A DNA stretch of 64,000 nt, taken from contig NZ_JAUSXN010000001.1 of NCBI RefSeq assembly GCF_030816015.1, positions 1,860,001 through 1,924,000 on the forward strand, given 5' to 3'. The notes beneath the pieces were generated by a model. That model ran no database searches and was not told the origin of the DNA. It saw only the letters and a list, made by a program, of their open reading frames with translations. This document shows, piece by piece, positions 55,233 to 63,200 of the stretch (the first letter of the stretch is position 1; each line of letters begins with the position of its first letter). Source of the stretch: Pedobacter sp. W3I1 (GTDB lineage Bacteria; Bacteroidota; Bacteroidia; Sphingobacteriales; Sphingobacteriaceae). The position numbers and the translations under genes are program-made.

Positions 55233-55745
55233 ATGCACGAACGCATTCCGAATATTTATTCGTTTAAGGTTAAGAAAATTAATGGCGAAGAACAGCCTTT
55301 ATCAGCCTACCGCAACAAAGTTGTTTTAATTGTAAATACCGCATCAGAGTGTGGTTTTACGCCACAATTAAAGGAGTTGCAGCAGCTTAAAGACGAAATT
55401 AATAGCCCTGATTTTGAAATTCTGGGCTTTCCCACCAATGATTTTGGAAAACAGGAACCACTAAACGGTTCTGATATCGCATCTTTTTGCGAGATTAACC
55501 ATGGTGTAAAATTTCCTGTTTTTGATAAGATTATGGTTCGCGGGGCGCATGCACATCCACTTTATCAATTTTTGAGCGATAAAAAACAAAACACAAAATT
55601 AAGTTCGAAACCCCGTTGGAACTTTCATAAATACATCCTGAACAGAAATGGCGAGCTTGAAGATTATTTTTTGCCATTCACCAAGCCATTGAGTTCGAAA
55701 ATTAAAAAGAAAATTCAGCAACTGCTGAGTCAAAATGCCCAATAA
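55233..55745 (+). CDS. Glutathione peroxidase-family thiol peroxidase
   Basis: The 170-residue protein carries the Gpx fold: VLIVNTASECGFTPQLKELQQL, with the peroxidatic Cys40, then GFPTNDFGKQEP (Gln of the active-site tetrad) and KPRWNFHKYILNRNG (Trp and Asn). No selenocysteine is needed, as Cys is used. Such bacterial enzymes usually take electrons from thioredoxin. There is no signal peptide, so it is cytoplasmic. It lies between the DUF4294-like gene and bshB1; bacillithiol may be its relevant thiol, which is inference. Confidence 0.92.
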   Translation: MHERIPNIYSFKVKKINGEEQPLSAYRNKVVLIVNTASECGFTPQLKELQQLKDEINSPDFEILGFPTNDFGKQEPLNGSDIASFCEINHGVKFPVFDKIMVRGAHAHPLYQFLSDKKQNTKLSSKPRWNFHKYILNRNGELEDYFLPFTKPLSSKIKKKIQQLLSQNAQ

Positions 55746-55752
55746 TTACATC

Positions 55753-56469
55753 ATGAAGTTAGATATTTTAGTTATCGCTGTGCATCCTGATGATGCAGAG
55801 CTTTGCTGTTCAGGGACTATTTTAAAACATATTGCACTTGGTAAAAAAGTTGGAATTGTAGATTTAACCAGAGGCGAGCTGGGCACACGAGGTACAGCAG
55901 AAACAAGAGATGAAGAAGCAGCGGCCTCTGCTAAAATTTTGGGTTTACATGCCCGTGAAAATTTAAGATTGAGGGACGGCTTTTTTCAGAATGATGAGTT
56001 TCACCGTTTGGAAGTGATTAAAGCCATTAGGAAATATCAACCCGAAATTATTTTAAGCAATGCGTTAGAAGACCGTCATCCGGATCATGGAAGAGCAGGC
56101 GACCTGGTTTACGATTCGGTTTTTTTATCAGGCTTACCAAAAATAGAAACATCAATAGATGGTGTTAAACAAGAAGCACATCGCCCAAGATTATTATTGC
56201 AATACATTCAGGATCGATATTTAAAACCTGATATTATCGTAGATATATCTGATCACATGGATAAGAAAATTGAATCTATTAAGGCTTTTAAAACACAGTT
56301 TTATAATCCTGATGTAGATGGATTGCCAACTTATATTTCATCGCCAGAGTTTTTCGAAACCGTGATTGGTCGTTCGAGAGAATTCGGTAAAAGTATTGGC
56401 GCAACTTTTGGCGAAGGTTTTACTTCGCGGAAATTGTTGGGGGTTGATAGTTTGTTTGATTTGCGGTAA
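55753..56469 (+). CDS. bshB1: Bacillithiol biosynthesis deacetylase BshB1
   Basis: The enzyme removes acetate from GlcNAc-malate in bacillithiol synthesis. The LmbE-type zinc site is visible as AVHPDDAELCCSG (His, Asp, Asp) near the N-terminus and DRHPDHGRAGDLVYDSVFLSG for the third ligand. I start at ATG 55753 (MKLDILVIAVHPDD), just after the peroxidase stop at 55745; ATG 55735 would overlap it. The C-terminal GKSIGATFGEGFTSRKL matches BshB1. Length is about 238 residues. Confidence 0.92.
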   Translation: MKLDILVIAVHPDDAELCCSGTILKHIALGKKVGIVDLTRGELGTRGTAETRDEEAAASAKILGLHARENLRLRDGFFQNDEFHRLEVIKAIRKYQPEIILSNALEDRHPDHGRAGDLVYDSVFLSGLPKIETSIDGVKQEAHRPRLLLQYIQDRYLKPDIIVDISDHMDKKIESIKAFKTQFYNPDVDGLPTYISSPEFFETVIGRSREFGKSIGATFGEGFTSRKLLGVDSLFDLR

Positions 56470-56479
56470 TCCTGTTTTT

Positions 56480-56590
56480 AACCGCAAAGAAAAGAAGTGT
56501 TCCGCAAAGTACGCAAAGCAGTGGCATTTGTCTAACTAAGATTTATTTCCCTTTCTTTCCTTAGCGAAACACTTTGCGCCCTTTGCGGTT
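56480..56590. repeat. Inverted repeat of the ACCGCAAAG / CTTTGCGGT type
   Basis: AACCGCAAAG (56480-56489) and CTTTGCGGTT (56581-56590) are exact reverse complements, with internal GCAAAGTACGCAAAG and CTTTGCGCCC as secondary pairing. It lies between bshB1 and the acyl-CoA dehydrogenase gene and may act as a terminator. Confidence 0.65.
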
Positions 56591-56645
56591 ACTTTGACAG
56601 TCCAACAAAACTGCCCTTCGTTTGTTATTCTCAAAACGAATAATA

Positions 56646-58007
56646 ATGGCGAATATATTCTCTTCTCTCAAAAACGCGTACAATCTTTTTAAACATGTAG
56701 ATTTCGATAAGTTAGAAGCTTTATCGAAAAAAGTAGATTTACCCAAAATGGTCGAAACCATATCTAACCTGGATGATAAACAAATTCAGGGGATGATGAA
56801 AATGATGGGTGGGTCGGGCAAAAAGAGAGAATTACCACCAATTGAAGGCGATTTTTACCATTTGGGTGATGAAGCATTAAAAGATGAAGATCGTGAGCTT
56901 CAGTTAAAAGTACGTGCCTTTTTAGAGAAGGAAGTAAAACCCATTGTTAACCATTACTGGAACAAAGCGGAATTTCCTTTTGAAATTATCCCAAAACTTG
57001 CCGAACTTAATATTTGTGGTTTAACCTACAAAGGTTATGGCTGTCCGGGGAAATCGAATTTGATGGAAGGAATCTTAGCGATGGAAATGGCGAGGATTGA
57101 TACCTCGATTTCTACTTTTTTTGGTGTACAGAGTGGCCTGGCTATGGGGTCGATCTATTTATGTGGCTCAGAAGAACAAAAACAGCAATGGCTGCCATTG
57201 ATGCAACAATTTAAAATTATTGGTGCATTTGGTTTAACTGAACCTGAAGTGGGTTCGGCTGCCGCTGGAGGGCTCACTACAACCTGCAAAAAAATAGCTG
57301 GCAAATGGGTTCTAAACGGGCAGAAAAAATGGATCGGTAATGCCACTTTCGCTGATATTTTAATTATTTGGGCACGCGATGAAGAAAGCGGAGAAGTAAA
57401 GGGTTTTATTGTGAAAAAAGACAACCCGGGTTTTGCCGTAGAGAAAATGCAGGATAAAATGGCCTTACGGATTGTGCAGAATGGAATTATTACCTTAACC
57501 AATTGTGAAGTTGAAGAAGCCGACCGCCTGCAAAATGCAAACTCATTTAAAGACACGGCTAAAGTATTACAAATGACAAGGGCAGGAGTTGCGTGGCAGG
57601 CTGTAGGCTGCGCTCGCGGTGCTTATGAAAATGCTTTGGAATATACCCTGAACCGAAAACAGTTTGGCAAACCCATTGCATCTTTTCAATTAATTCAAAA
57701 CCACCTAGTAGAAATGTTATCGAATTTAACGGCCATGCAAACGCTCTGTTTTCGCTTGTCGCAATTGCAGGATCAAGGGCTGTTGAAAGATGAACATGCT
57801 TCGTTAGCGAAGGTATTCTGTTCGTTAAGAACGCGAGATGTAGTAAGCAGAGCCAGAGAAGTGATGGGCGGAAACGGTATTTTACTGGAATATAATGTTG
57901 CACGATTCGTTGCCGATGCCGAAGCGATTTATTCGTATGAGGGCACAAAAGAAATTAATACACTGATTGTTGGGCGAGCCATAACCGGATTTTCGGCGTT
58001 TGTTTAG
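56646..58007 (+). CDS. Acyl-CoA dehydrogenase family protein (glutaryl-CoA dehydrogenase-like)
   Basis: I use ATG 56646 (MANIFSSLKNAYNLFK); the TTG 24 nt upstream is less likely. The roughly 453-residue FAD enzyme has an N-terminal extension of about 70 residues before the usual domain. FGLTEPEVGSAAAG and KKWIGNATFADILIIWAR are flavin and substrate segments. VMGGNGILLEYNVARFVADAEAIYSYEGTKEINTLIVGRAITG carries the catalytic Glu in YEGT, as in glutaryl-CoA dehydrogenase. Such enzymes oxidise acyl-CoA, here perhaps glutaryl-CoA or a short-chain type. The split described is longer than I quote elsewhere only in position: the motif runs over residues about 400-445. Confidence 0.85.
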   Translation: MANIFSSLKNAYNLFKHVDFDKLEALSKKVDLPKMVETISNLDDKQIQGMMKMMGGSGKKRELPPIEGDFYHLGDEALKDEDRELQLKVRAFLEKEVKPIVNHYWNKAEFPFEIIPKLAELNICGLTYKGYGCPGKSNLMEGILAMEMARIDTSISTFFGVQSGLAMGSIYLCGSEEQKQQWLPLMQQFKIIGAFGLTEPEVGSAAAGGLTTTCKKIAGKWVLNGQKKWIGNATFADILIIWARDEESGEVKGFIVKKDNPGFAVEKMQDKMALRIVQNGIITLTNCEVEEADRLQNANSFKDTAKVLQMTRAGVAWQAVGCARGAYENALEYTLNRKQFGKPIASFQLIQNHLVEMLSNLTAMQTLCFRLSQLQDQGLLKDEHASLAKVFCSLRTRDVVSRAREVMGGNGILLEYNVARFVADAEAIYSYEGTKEINTLIVGRAITGFSAFV

Positions 58008-58994
58008 GGGCAACTCACGAAGTTTAAAAGAGCTATGCTATGGGAACTTCTGGAGTTTAAAGGAATAAATAAGAGATGTTTGTCGGTCTGAGCGTAGTCG
58101 AAGACCAGTGCGGTGCAATTAATAATGGATTTTTTAGGATTAGGAAACGAATGTCAGTATTCCATAGGTACTGTAGCCCTGCCATTCGCTTTATCCCGAT
58201 GAAGAATCGGGATGTTCGCTGCTGTCAGGGTTTATTGAACAGCGGTTTGTTTTCGAGGCACTAAACTTTGAACATAAACCAGATTGGAACGGATGCCTCC
58301 CGATTTTACATCGGGATCAAATTGGGAGGAGGGAAAGGTACTGTAATTGCCAAATGTACAGAGCCCTTCATTTCCAAATCATCGATCAAAATATGCTGTG
58401 GGATTATCCACAAATGGCTTGTCAGTCTGAGCGTAGTCGAAGATCCGACGGTGCAATTAATAATGGTTTTTTTTAAGGGTTAGGAAACGAATGTCAGTAT
58501 TTCTTGGCTGCTGTAGCCCCGCCATTCGCTTTACTTCGTTGCACTCGTGCTCGCTCCTGTCGGGTTTATTGAACAAGGGCTTGTTATCATAATGCATAAA
58601 ATACGAAACGTTGCTACGGAACGGAAAAAAACATCATTTTTTTTCTATCCGGCAGGCGTCCCGATGGGACGGCAAAGACATAATATTCACAGATCGTCCC
58701 ATCGGGACGATTCGTGGGTAGCCAATGTTTAATTGGCGTTTTCGTTCCGTAGGAACGTTTGCTATTAATCCGTTAATATTTCCGGATTCTTGGCCACCTA
58801 AACCCGATCAAAGCGGGATGCTGCCGATTTAAGCACTATTTTTTGCTTTTTATGGTGTGCTTGCTTGTTTCACAGGTTTCATCGGAGCAGAAGCAGGAGC
58901 GGGACTGAAGATGCCAAGTGCTCAGAACCATCCATTTCAAAATCAATCAGAATTAAATCTTTTAAGCAATCAACTTCTGGGATTTTACCCCTTT
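58008..58994. repeat. Repeat-rich gap: two related ~180-bp copies and a paired-palindrome element
   Basis: A block at about 58078-58263 and one at about 58419-58590 share GTCNGTCTGAGCGTAGTCGA, AGGAAACGAATGTCAGTATT and GTAGCCC(T/C)GCCATTCGCTTTA. Within 58609-58757, CGTTGCTACGGAACG (58609-58623) faces CGTTCCGTAGGAACG (58743-58757), and CGTCCCGATGGGACG (58657-58671) faces its exact reverse complement (58695-58709). Several 60-90-codon frames cross here but contain only repeat. No gene is supported. Confidence 0.8.
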
Positions 58995-59396
58995 TTAATA
59001 CGGATATTTATTAAACGCCACCTGACTCATTGCACTTTTTTCAAATAAGGCAATACAGTTTTTGTTAAAAGATGGGTCGAAGTTTACTGCTCCAGGCTGC
59101 AATGTTTTTGGAACATTTTCACCCTGCATGAAGAAGTAAACTTTTGTATTGCCGTATTTGGTGTGGGGCATTAAATTGCCATAATCTTCCATTTCTTTCC
59201 ATACCGAATCTTTAACCGTTACGATGTAAATCCGTTGTACAGGGCCAGTATTGTTTGCGTTTCTATACTTTGCAATTTCTTTAAAACCAGCTTTCATATC
59301 TTCAATTCCAGGCTGATCGAAAACATCTTTAACCATGAAAAAGATCAATACTAAAATTCCTGCAACTAAGAAATAAACTAAGGATTTTCTATTCAT
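58995..59396 (-). CDS. Small membrane-anchored hypothetical protein (133 aa)
   Basis: Residues 6-22 (LVYFLVAGILVLIFFMV) form an N-terminal TM anchor. The rest is a soluble domain with GPVQRIYIVTVKDSVWKEMEDYG and TKVYFFMQGENVPKTL, of mixed helix and strand. Its ATG follows the lysine aminotransferase stop by 2 nt, so the two are co-transcribed. The domain faces outward if the anchor is uncleaved. No family is recognised. Confidence 0.7.
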   Translation of the reverse strand: MNRKSLVYFLVAGILVLIFFMVKDVFDQPGIEDMKAGFKEIAKYRNANNTGPVQRIYIVTVKDSVWKEMEDYGNLMPHTKYGNTKVYFFMQGENVPKTLQPGAVNFDPSFNKNCIALFEKSAMSQVAFNKYPY

Positions 59397-59398
59397 GC

Positions 59399-60730
59399 CT
59401 ACAATAAAGGCAATATTTTTTCCATAACCGTCAAGCCTTCGTCAATATGCTTTTGCTCAATGCAAAGTGCCGGACGAAAACGTATAGTTTTCTCACCACA
59501 GCCCAAAAACATCACATTGTTTTCCAATCCTTTTCCAATAAATGCATTGCGCATTTCTTTTGTAGGGAAATCAAAAGAACATAACAAACCCCTTCCGCGC
59601 ACATTTGTCATTTGATCAAATTTATACGATAGGTTTTCTAGTTGATCTCTTAAGTACACACCTACTTTTGCTGCATTTTCACAAAGCTGATCTTCTTCTA
59701 CAATTTGTAAAATCTGCGTTGAACGAACCATATCAACCAAATTGCCTCCCCACGTTGAGTTAATCCGGCTCGGTACTTTAAATACATTGGTTTCAACTTC
59801 GTCAACTTTATGGCCAACCAGGATACCACAAACCTGCATTTTTTTACCAAAAGCCAAAATATCAGGTCTCGCTTTTTCGCTAAAGTGCTGGTGGCACCAG
59901 AATTTACCTGTTAAGCCAACGCCGGTTTGTACTTCATCATAAATCAAAAAGGCATCATTTTCATCGGCCAAAGCCTTAAGCTGAATTAAAAATTCTTCCC
60001 GTAAGTGGTTATCTCCACCTTCAGATTGTATAGGCTCTACAATGATAGCACAGATATCGTCTTTATGATCAGCGAAGGCTTTTTTGATTTGCGCTAAAGA
60101 TGTTTCTTCAGTTTGAATGGCATGACTTAAATTATTTCCGGAAAGTGGAAATTTAACTTCCGGAACAGCAACCCTTGGCCAATCAAATTTGGCAAACCAC
60201 TTGGTTTTATCGGGTAGGGTATTGGTTAAGCTTAAAGTATAACCCGTTCTGCCATGAAAAGCCCTTTCGAAGTGTAAAACTTTAAAGCCTTTTTCTTCAG
60301 TATATCCTTTTGCAAAGTTTTTCTGAACTTTCCAATCCATAGCTACCTTAATTGCATTTTCTACGGCTAAGCCACCACCTGCAATAAAAAAAGCATGCGG
60401 CAAATAATCAGGAATACCAACTTTAGAAAATGTTTCAACAAACTGCGCATACTGCTGGGTATAAACATCAGAGTTCGATGGATTGGCTAAAGCGGCGAGG
60501 AAAAGATTTTTTTTAAACGCCTCATCGTTGACCATTTTAGGGTGGTTATAACCCAAAGGAACGGAAGCAAAACAAGTGAAAAAATCGAGTAAAGTCCTAT
60601 TGTATTTCGAATCGTAAATGTAAGCACCATGACTCTTTTCCATATCATAAGTCAGGTCGAAACCATCGGCCAAAATGTGTTTACTTAACGATTCGTTAAC
60701 GCGATCTGCAGGTACTGTTAATTGATACAT
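59399..60730 (-). CDS. lat: L-lysine 6-aminotransferase
   Basis: I use ATG 60730 (MYQLTVPADRVNESL, 443 residues); the in-frame TTG at 60754 is less likely. The class III PLP aminotransferase signatures are present: GYNHPKMV, IAGGGLAVENAIKVAMDWK, HFERAFHGRTGYTLSLTNT, EPIQSEGGDNH and FLIYDEVQTGVG. The PLP Lys lies in LAFGKKMQVCG. The FHGRTGYTLSLTNT and SEGGDNHLR patterns fit lysine 6-aminotransferase rather than ornithine enzymes. Product: 2-aminoadipate semialdehyde from lysine and 2-oxoglutarate. Confidence 0.88.
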   Translation of the reverse strand: MYQLTVPADRVNESLSKHILADGFDLTYDMEKSHGAYIYDSKYNRTLLDFFTCFASVPLGYNHPKMVNDEAFKKNLFLAALANPSNSDVYTQQYAQFVETFSKVGIPDYLPHAFFIAGGGLAVENAIKVAMDWKVQKNFAKGYTEEKGFKVLHFERAFHGRTGYTLSLTNTLPDKTKWFAKFDWPRVAVPEVKFPLSGNNLSHAIQTEETSLAQIKKAFADHKDDICAIIVEPIQSEGGDNHLREEFLIQLKALADENDAFLIYDEVQTGVGLTGKFWCHQHFSEKARPDILAFGKKMQVCGILVGHKVDEVETNVFKVPSRINSTWGGNLVDMVRSTQILQIVEEDQLCENAAKVGVYLRDQLENLSYKFDQMTNVRGRGLLCSFDFPTKEMRNAFIGKGLENNVMFLGCGEKTIRFRPALCIEQKHIDEGLTVMEKILPLL

Positions 60731-60927
60731 AAACTTGGATTTGGTATATTCCAAATTTAGTTAAATGTGCCTAAAATCAAAATTTAAGCACTTTTTGTGC
60801 GCTTTACATAAAAAATAGGTTTAAAACGTTTAAAGTATGATTATAGACAAAATCGGGTTTTGGACTTCATCGATGTGGAAAACTTTTTTGTCGAAACTCC
60901 TTTTTAAAGCATCTTATTTTGGTAGAA

Positions 60928-61680
60928 TTAGAATGCCGAACGTCTTCCTCCGCCATCCACCACTGAAACAGTTCCTGTTACATATTTGGCACGTGGTGAA
61001 ACCAGGAAAACTGCCATATTTGCCATATCTTGCACTTCACCAAAATCTTGTAAAGGTATTTCACTTTCTGCATATTTCCGACGCTCATCGCCAGGAAAAT
61101 AAGGCCTGATGTTTTCAGTATCGATAAGCCCTGGTTGCAAACAGTTCACCCTGATTCCATATTTACCCAACTCACCGGCAAGTTGTTTAGACCACATAGC
61201 CACAGCGGCTTTGGCAACAGCAGAAACATTCAACGATCTTAATTCATAAGTACTGGTCAAATTGAGTATCGTACCTTGCTTCCGGGTTATAAAATGTGGT
61301 AATAACGCTTGTGTGAGTAGCCTGGGTCGATCAAAATCTAAAGCCATCGATCTAGTCCAGGGTTCTTCTGGCCCTGCAACATCTACAGGCTGACTTTGCC
61401 CTGCATTGTTGATGAGGATGTCGATATGGCCAAGTGCAGATAAAGCCGAAGAAGCAATTTTGTAGGGCGAGTTAGGTGCCAGCAAATCCTGTGCAAAAAC
61501 GATAGGAGCAGGGCTGCCTTCGGCAACGATCTCACTGAAAAGGCTATCTAATGATTGTTGGTTGCGTCCTGTTGCAAAAACTTTTACACCTTCTTTTGCG
61601 AGTTCTTTTGCTATTGCTCTACCAATTCCTTTTGAGGCCCCGGTTACCAATGCAGTTTTTCCAGTTAAATATAAGTCCAT
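60928..61680 (-). CDS. SDR-family oxidoreductase lacking the catalytic tyrosine
   Basis: The 250-residue protein has the NAD(P) motif GASKGIG (14-20) and NNAG (91-94), and it ends VTGTVSVVDGGGRRSAF. The Lys is K157 in SAVAKAAV. The residue four before it, normally Tyr of YxxxK, is Ser153, and the span from Ser143 to it is shortened. So the usual SDR proton donor is missing, and either another residue serves or the protein binds rather than reduces. It is divergent from an HxlR regulator gene (99 nt between), the likely controller. Confidence 0.85.
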   Translation of the reverse strand: MDLYLTGKTALVTGASKGIGRAIAKELAKEGVKVFATGRNQQSLDSLFSEIVAEGSPAPIVFAQDLLAPNSPYKIASSALSALGHIDILINNAGQSQPVDVAGPEEPWTRSMALDFDRPRLLTQALLPHFITRKQGTILNLTSTYELRSLNVSAVAKAAVAMWSKQLAGELGKYGIRVNCLQPGLIDTENIRPYFPGDERRKYAESEIPLQDFGEVQDMANMAVFLVSPRAKYVTGTVSVVDGGGRRSAF

Positions 61681-61746
61681 ACTTTCTTGTAATTAAAATT
61701 GACCTTGCAATAATAACCGATACCGCGTATTTTTATAGCATGCACT

Positions 61747-61765
61747 ACCATTTGTATGGTACAAA
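61747..61765. promoter_or_regulatory. Candidate HxlR operator between SDR and regulator genes
   Basis: ACCATTTGTATGGT (61747-61760, arms ACCAT/ATGGT) overlaps TTTGTATGGTACAAA (61751-61765, arms TTTGT/ACAAA). Both are in the 99-nt divergent gap, as expected for a dimeric regulator. Binding is inferred. Confidence 0.45.
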
Positions 61766-61779
61766 CAAATTTGTAAGTA

Positions 61780-62145
61780 ATGACGGCACGAAAAGAAAAT
61801 TCGACCTATACCCTCAACGAAAAATTTATAACTGAATGCGATCTGACTTATGCGGCCAACAAGATAGGAGGTAGGTGGAAAATTGTAATATTGGATAAAC
61901 TTGGAAGTCGAAAATTGAGGTTTAGCGAACTGAAAAAAGAATTCCCATATATTTCAGAACGAATGTTGACCTTACAGCTGCGTGCATTGGAGCAAGATGA
62001 ACTGGTTAAAAGAACCGTTTATGCAGAAGTTCCTCCAAGGGTAGAATATGAGCTAACAACGATAGCATTGGATTTTCTCCCGATTTTTTGTCAATTAAGC
62101 GCCTGGGGCAAGAAGAATAAAGCGCTAAAGAAAAATAGATCATAA
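61780..62145 (+). CDS. HxlR-family transcriptional regulator
   Basis: The 121-residue protein has a winged helix of the HxlR type: ITECDLTYAANKIGGRWKIVILDKL, RKLRFSELKKEFPYISERMLTLQLRAL and VKRTVYAEVPPRVEYELTTIALDF. These proteins bind inverted repeats as dimers and often respond to aldehydes or reactive electrophiles. The N-terminal Cys (TECDL) is the usual position of the redox-active Cys in such sensors. The divergent SDR gene is the obvious target. Confidence 0.93.
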   Translation: MTARKENSTYTLNEKFITECDLTYAANKIGGRWKIVILDKLGSRKLRFSELKKEFPYISERMLTLQLRALEQDELVKRTVYAEVPPRVEYELTTIALDFLPIFCQLSAWGKKNKALKKNRS

Positions 62146-62368
62146 AACCGTTAAAGGATGATTATCAAAATCGAATTTTGGACTTCACAGGGATCGAAAA
62201 TTTTTGTGAAAAAACTTCCCGAAAACATTTTTTAAAATTAGTGTTTAGGGTTTTTAAAATTGAAATTGCGAACCACTCGCGACTAAATAAATTAATAAAT
62301 AAATCAGCGGATATTTAATGCTGCAATCAGTTGATTAGTATATTTAAAATTATATCGAACTAAGTATT

Positions 62369-62674
62369 ATGGCAGAAGTTAAATTAAATATCCAGAAAGA
62401 AGCGCCCAGCGCATTCGAACTTTTTGATGATGGTGAAAAATATGGAGAAATGGTTTTTGATATTCAGGGAGAAAATCTAACGGTTTACCATACCGAAATT
62501 GATCCTGAAAAAGAAGGTAAAGGTTACGCAAAACTATTGCTTGATGCGATGGTGAATTATGTGCGTACCAATAAGCTGAAGGTAATTCCACTGTGCCCAT
62601 ATGTGCACCTGCAGTTTAAACGCCACGAAGAACTTTACGGAGATATCTGGAATAAAGTGCGTGAAAACGATTAA
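62369..62674 (+). CDS. Small GNAT-type N-acetyltransferase (Gcn5-related, YidJ-like)
   Basis: The 101-residue protein has the acetyl-CoA loop GKGYAKLLLDAMVNYVRTNKL, preceded by EMVFDIQGENLTVYHTEIDPEKEG and followed by VIPLCPYVHLQFKRHEELYGDIW. This is the compact GNAT form found in single-domain bacterial proteins. There is no partner gene, and the substrate is unknown. ATG 62369 is the natural start. Confidence 0.88.
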   Translation: MAEVKLNIQKEAPSAFELFDDGEKYGEMVFDIQGENLTVYHTEIDPEKEGKGYAKLLLDAMVNYVRTNKLKVIPLCPYVHLQFKRHEELYGDIWNKVREND

Positions 62675-63198
62675 TCCATAAAAACAATACTAGAATTTAA
62701 TTTAGGAAAGCTATAATAGCAATTATTTTGATCTAGTGATAAGTTAATTGTATAGTGGCTATTAATTTCCCGTTGATCACACAGATTAACGCAGTAAAAT
62801 TACAAATCAGCGCTTTCTGAAATTTGCGGGAGGTTATATGCGACTTTTTATGTTGAACATAACACTGGATATTTTGTGCGATATCATCAAAGAAATTAAC
62901 TTCACCGAAAACCACCCATTAAATCTTAAACTATACTAGGCACAAAAATGAAACTTGTAACCATTACGAAATGGAAGCAGGCCAACATATGCCTAAAGAA
63001 AGTAAAGTGATGCCAACTTTAGCGTGTTTACCAATTATCATTCAAATGTGTATGGATAGTACATCTTTATCTATTATCTAATGGCCTTGCTCTATTTTAT
63101 TTTATTCGAAAGGAAGGAGTGATACTTCTATGGCAAGATCAAATCAACGGGACGATTTAGAGAGCTTATTGGGGTTCCTCAGCGATGAGGGCCCCTTT
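62675..63198. other. Gap of about 520 nt, likely non-coding
   Basis: I see no supported gene. A phrase near 62772-62796 (TTGATCACACAGATTAACG) resembles a short degenerate word also near 52140-52180. A plus-strand frame from ATG 63130 has a strong AAGGAAGGAG before it but runs antisense into the monooxygenase gene with no recognisable product. A plus-strand hairpin lies at the end (see 63171-63200). Confidence 0.4.
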
Positions 63199-63200
63199 TT
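63171..63200 (+). terminator. Plus-strand hairpin with T-run
   Basis: GGGG (63171-63174) pairs with CCCC (63192-63195) and CCTCA with TGAGG inside; TTTTT follows at 63196-63200. It faces plus-strand transcription, yet no plus-strand gene lies between 62674 and here. On the minus strand it sits just after the monooxygenase stop. Confidence 0.5.

Noticed and set aside
58076..59048. Four small plus-strand frames (60-70 codons)
   Set aside because: They consist of dispersed repeat sequence, are antisense or out of register with known genes, and lack start signals or domains.
62733..62915. 60-codon minus-strand frame
   Set aside because: It overlaps a common degenerate intergenic phrase and shows no signal, TM or domain; its base composition is that of a gap.
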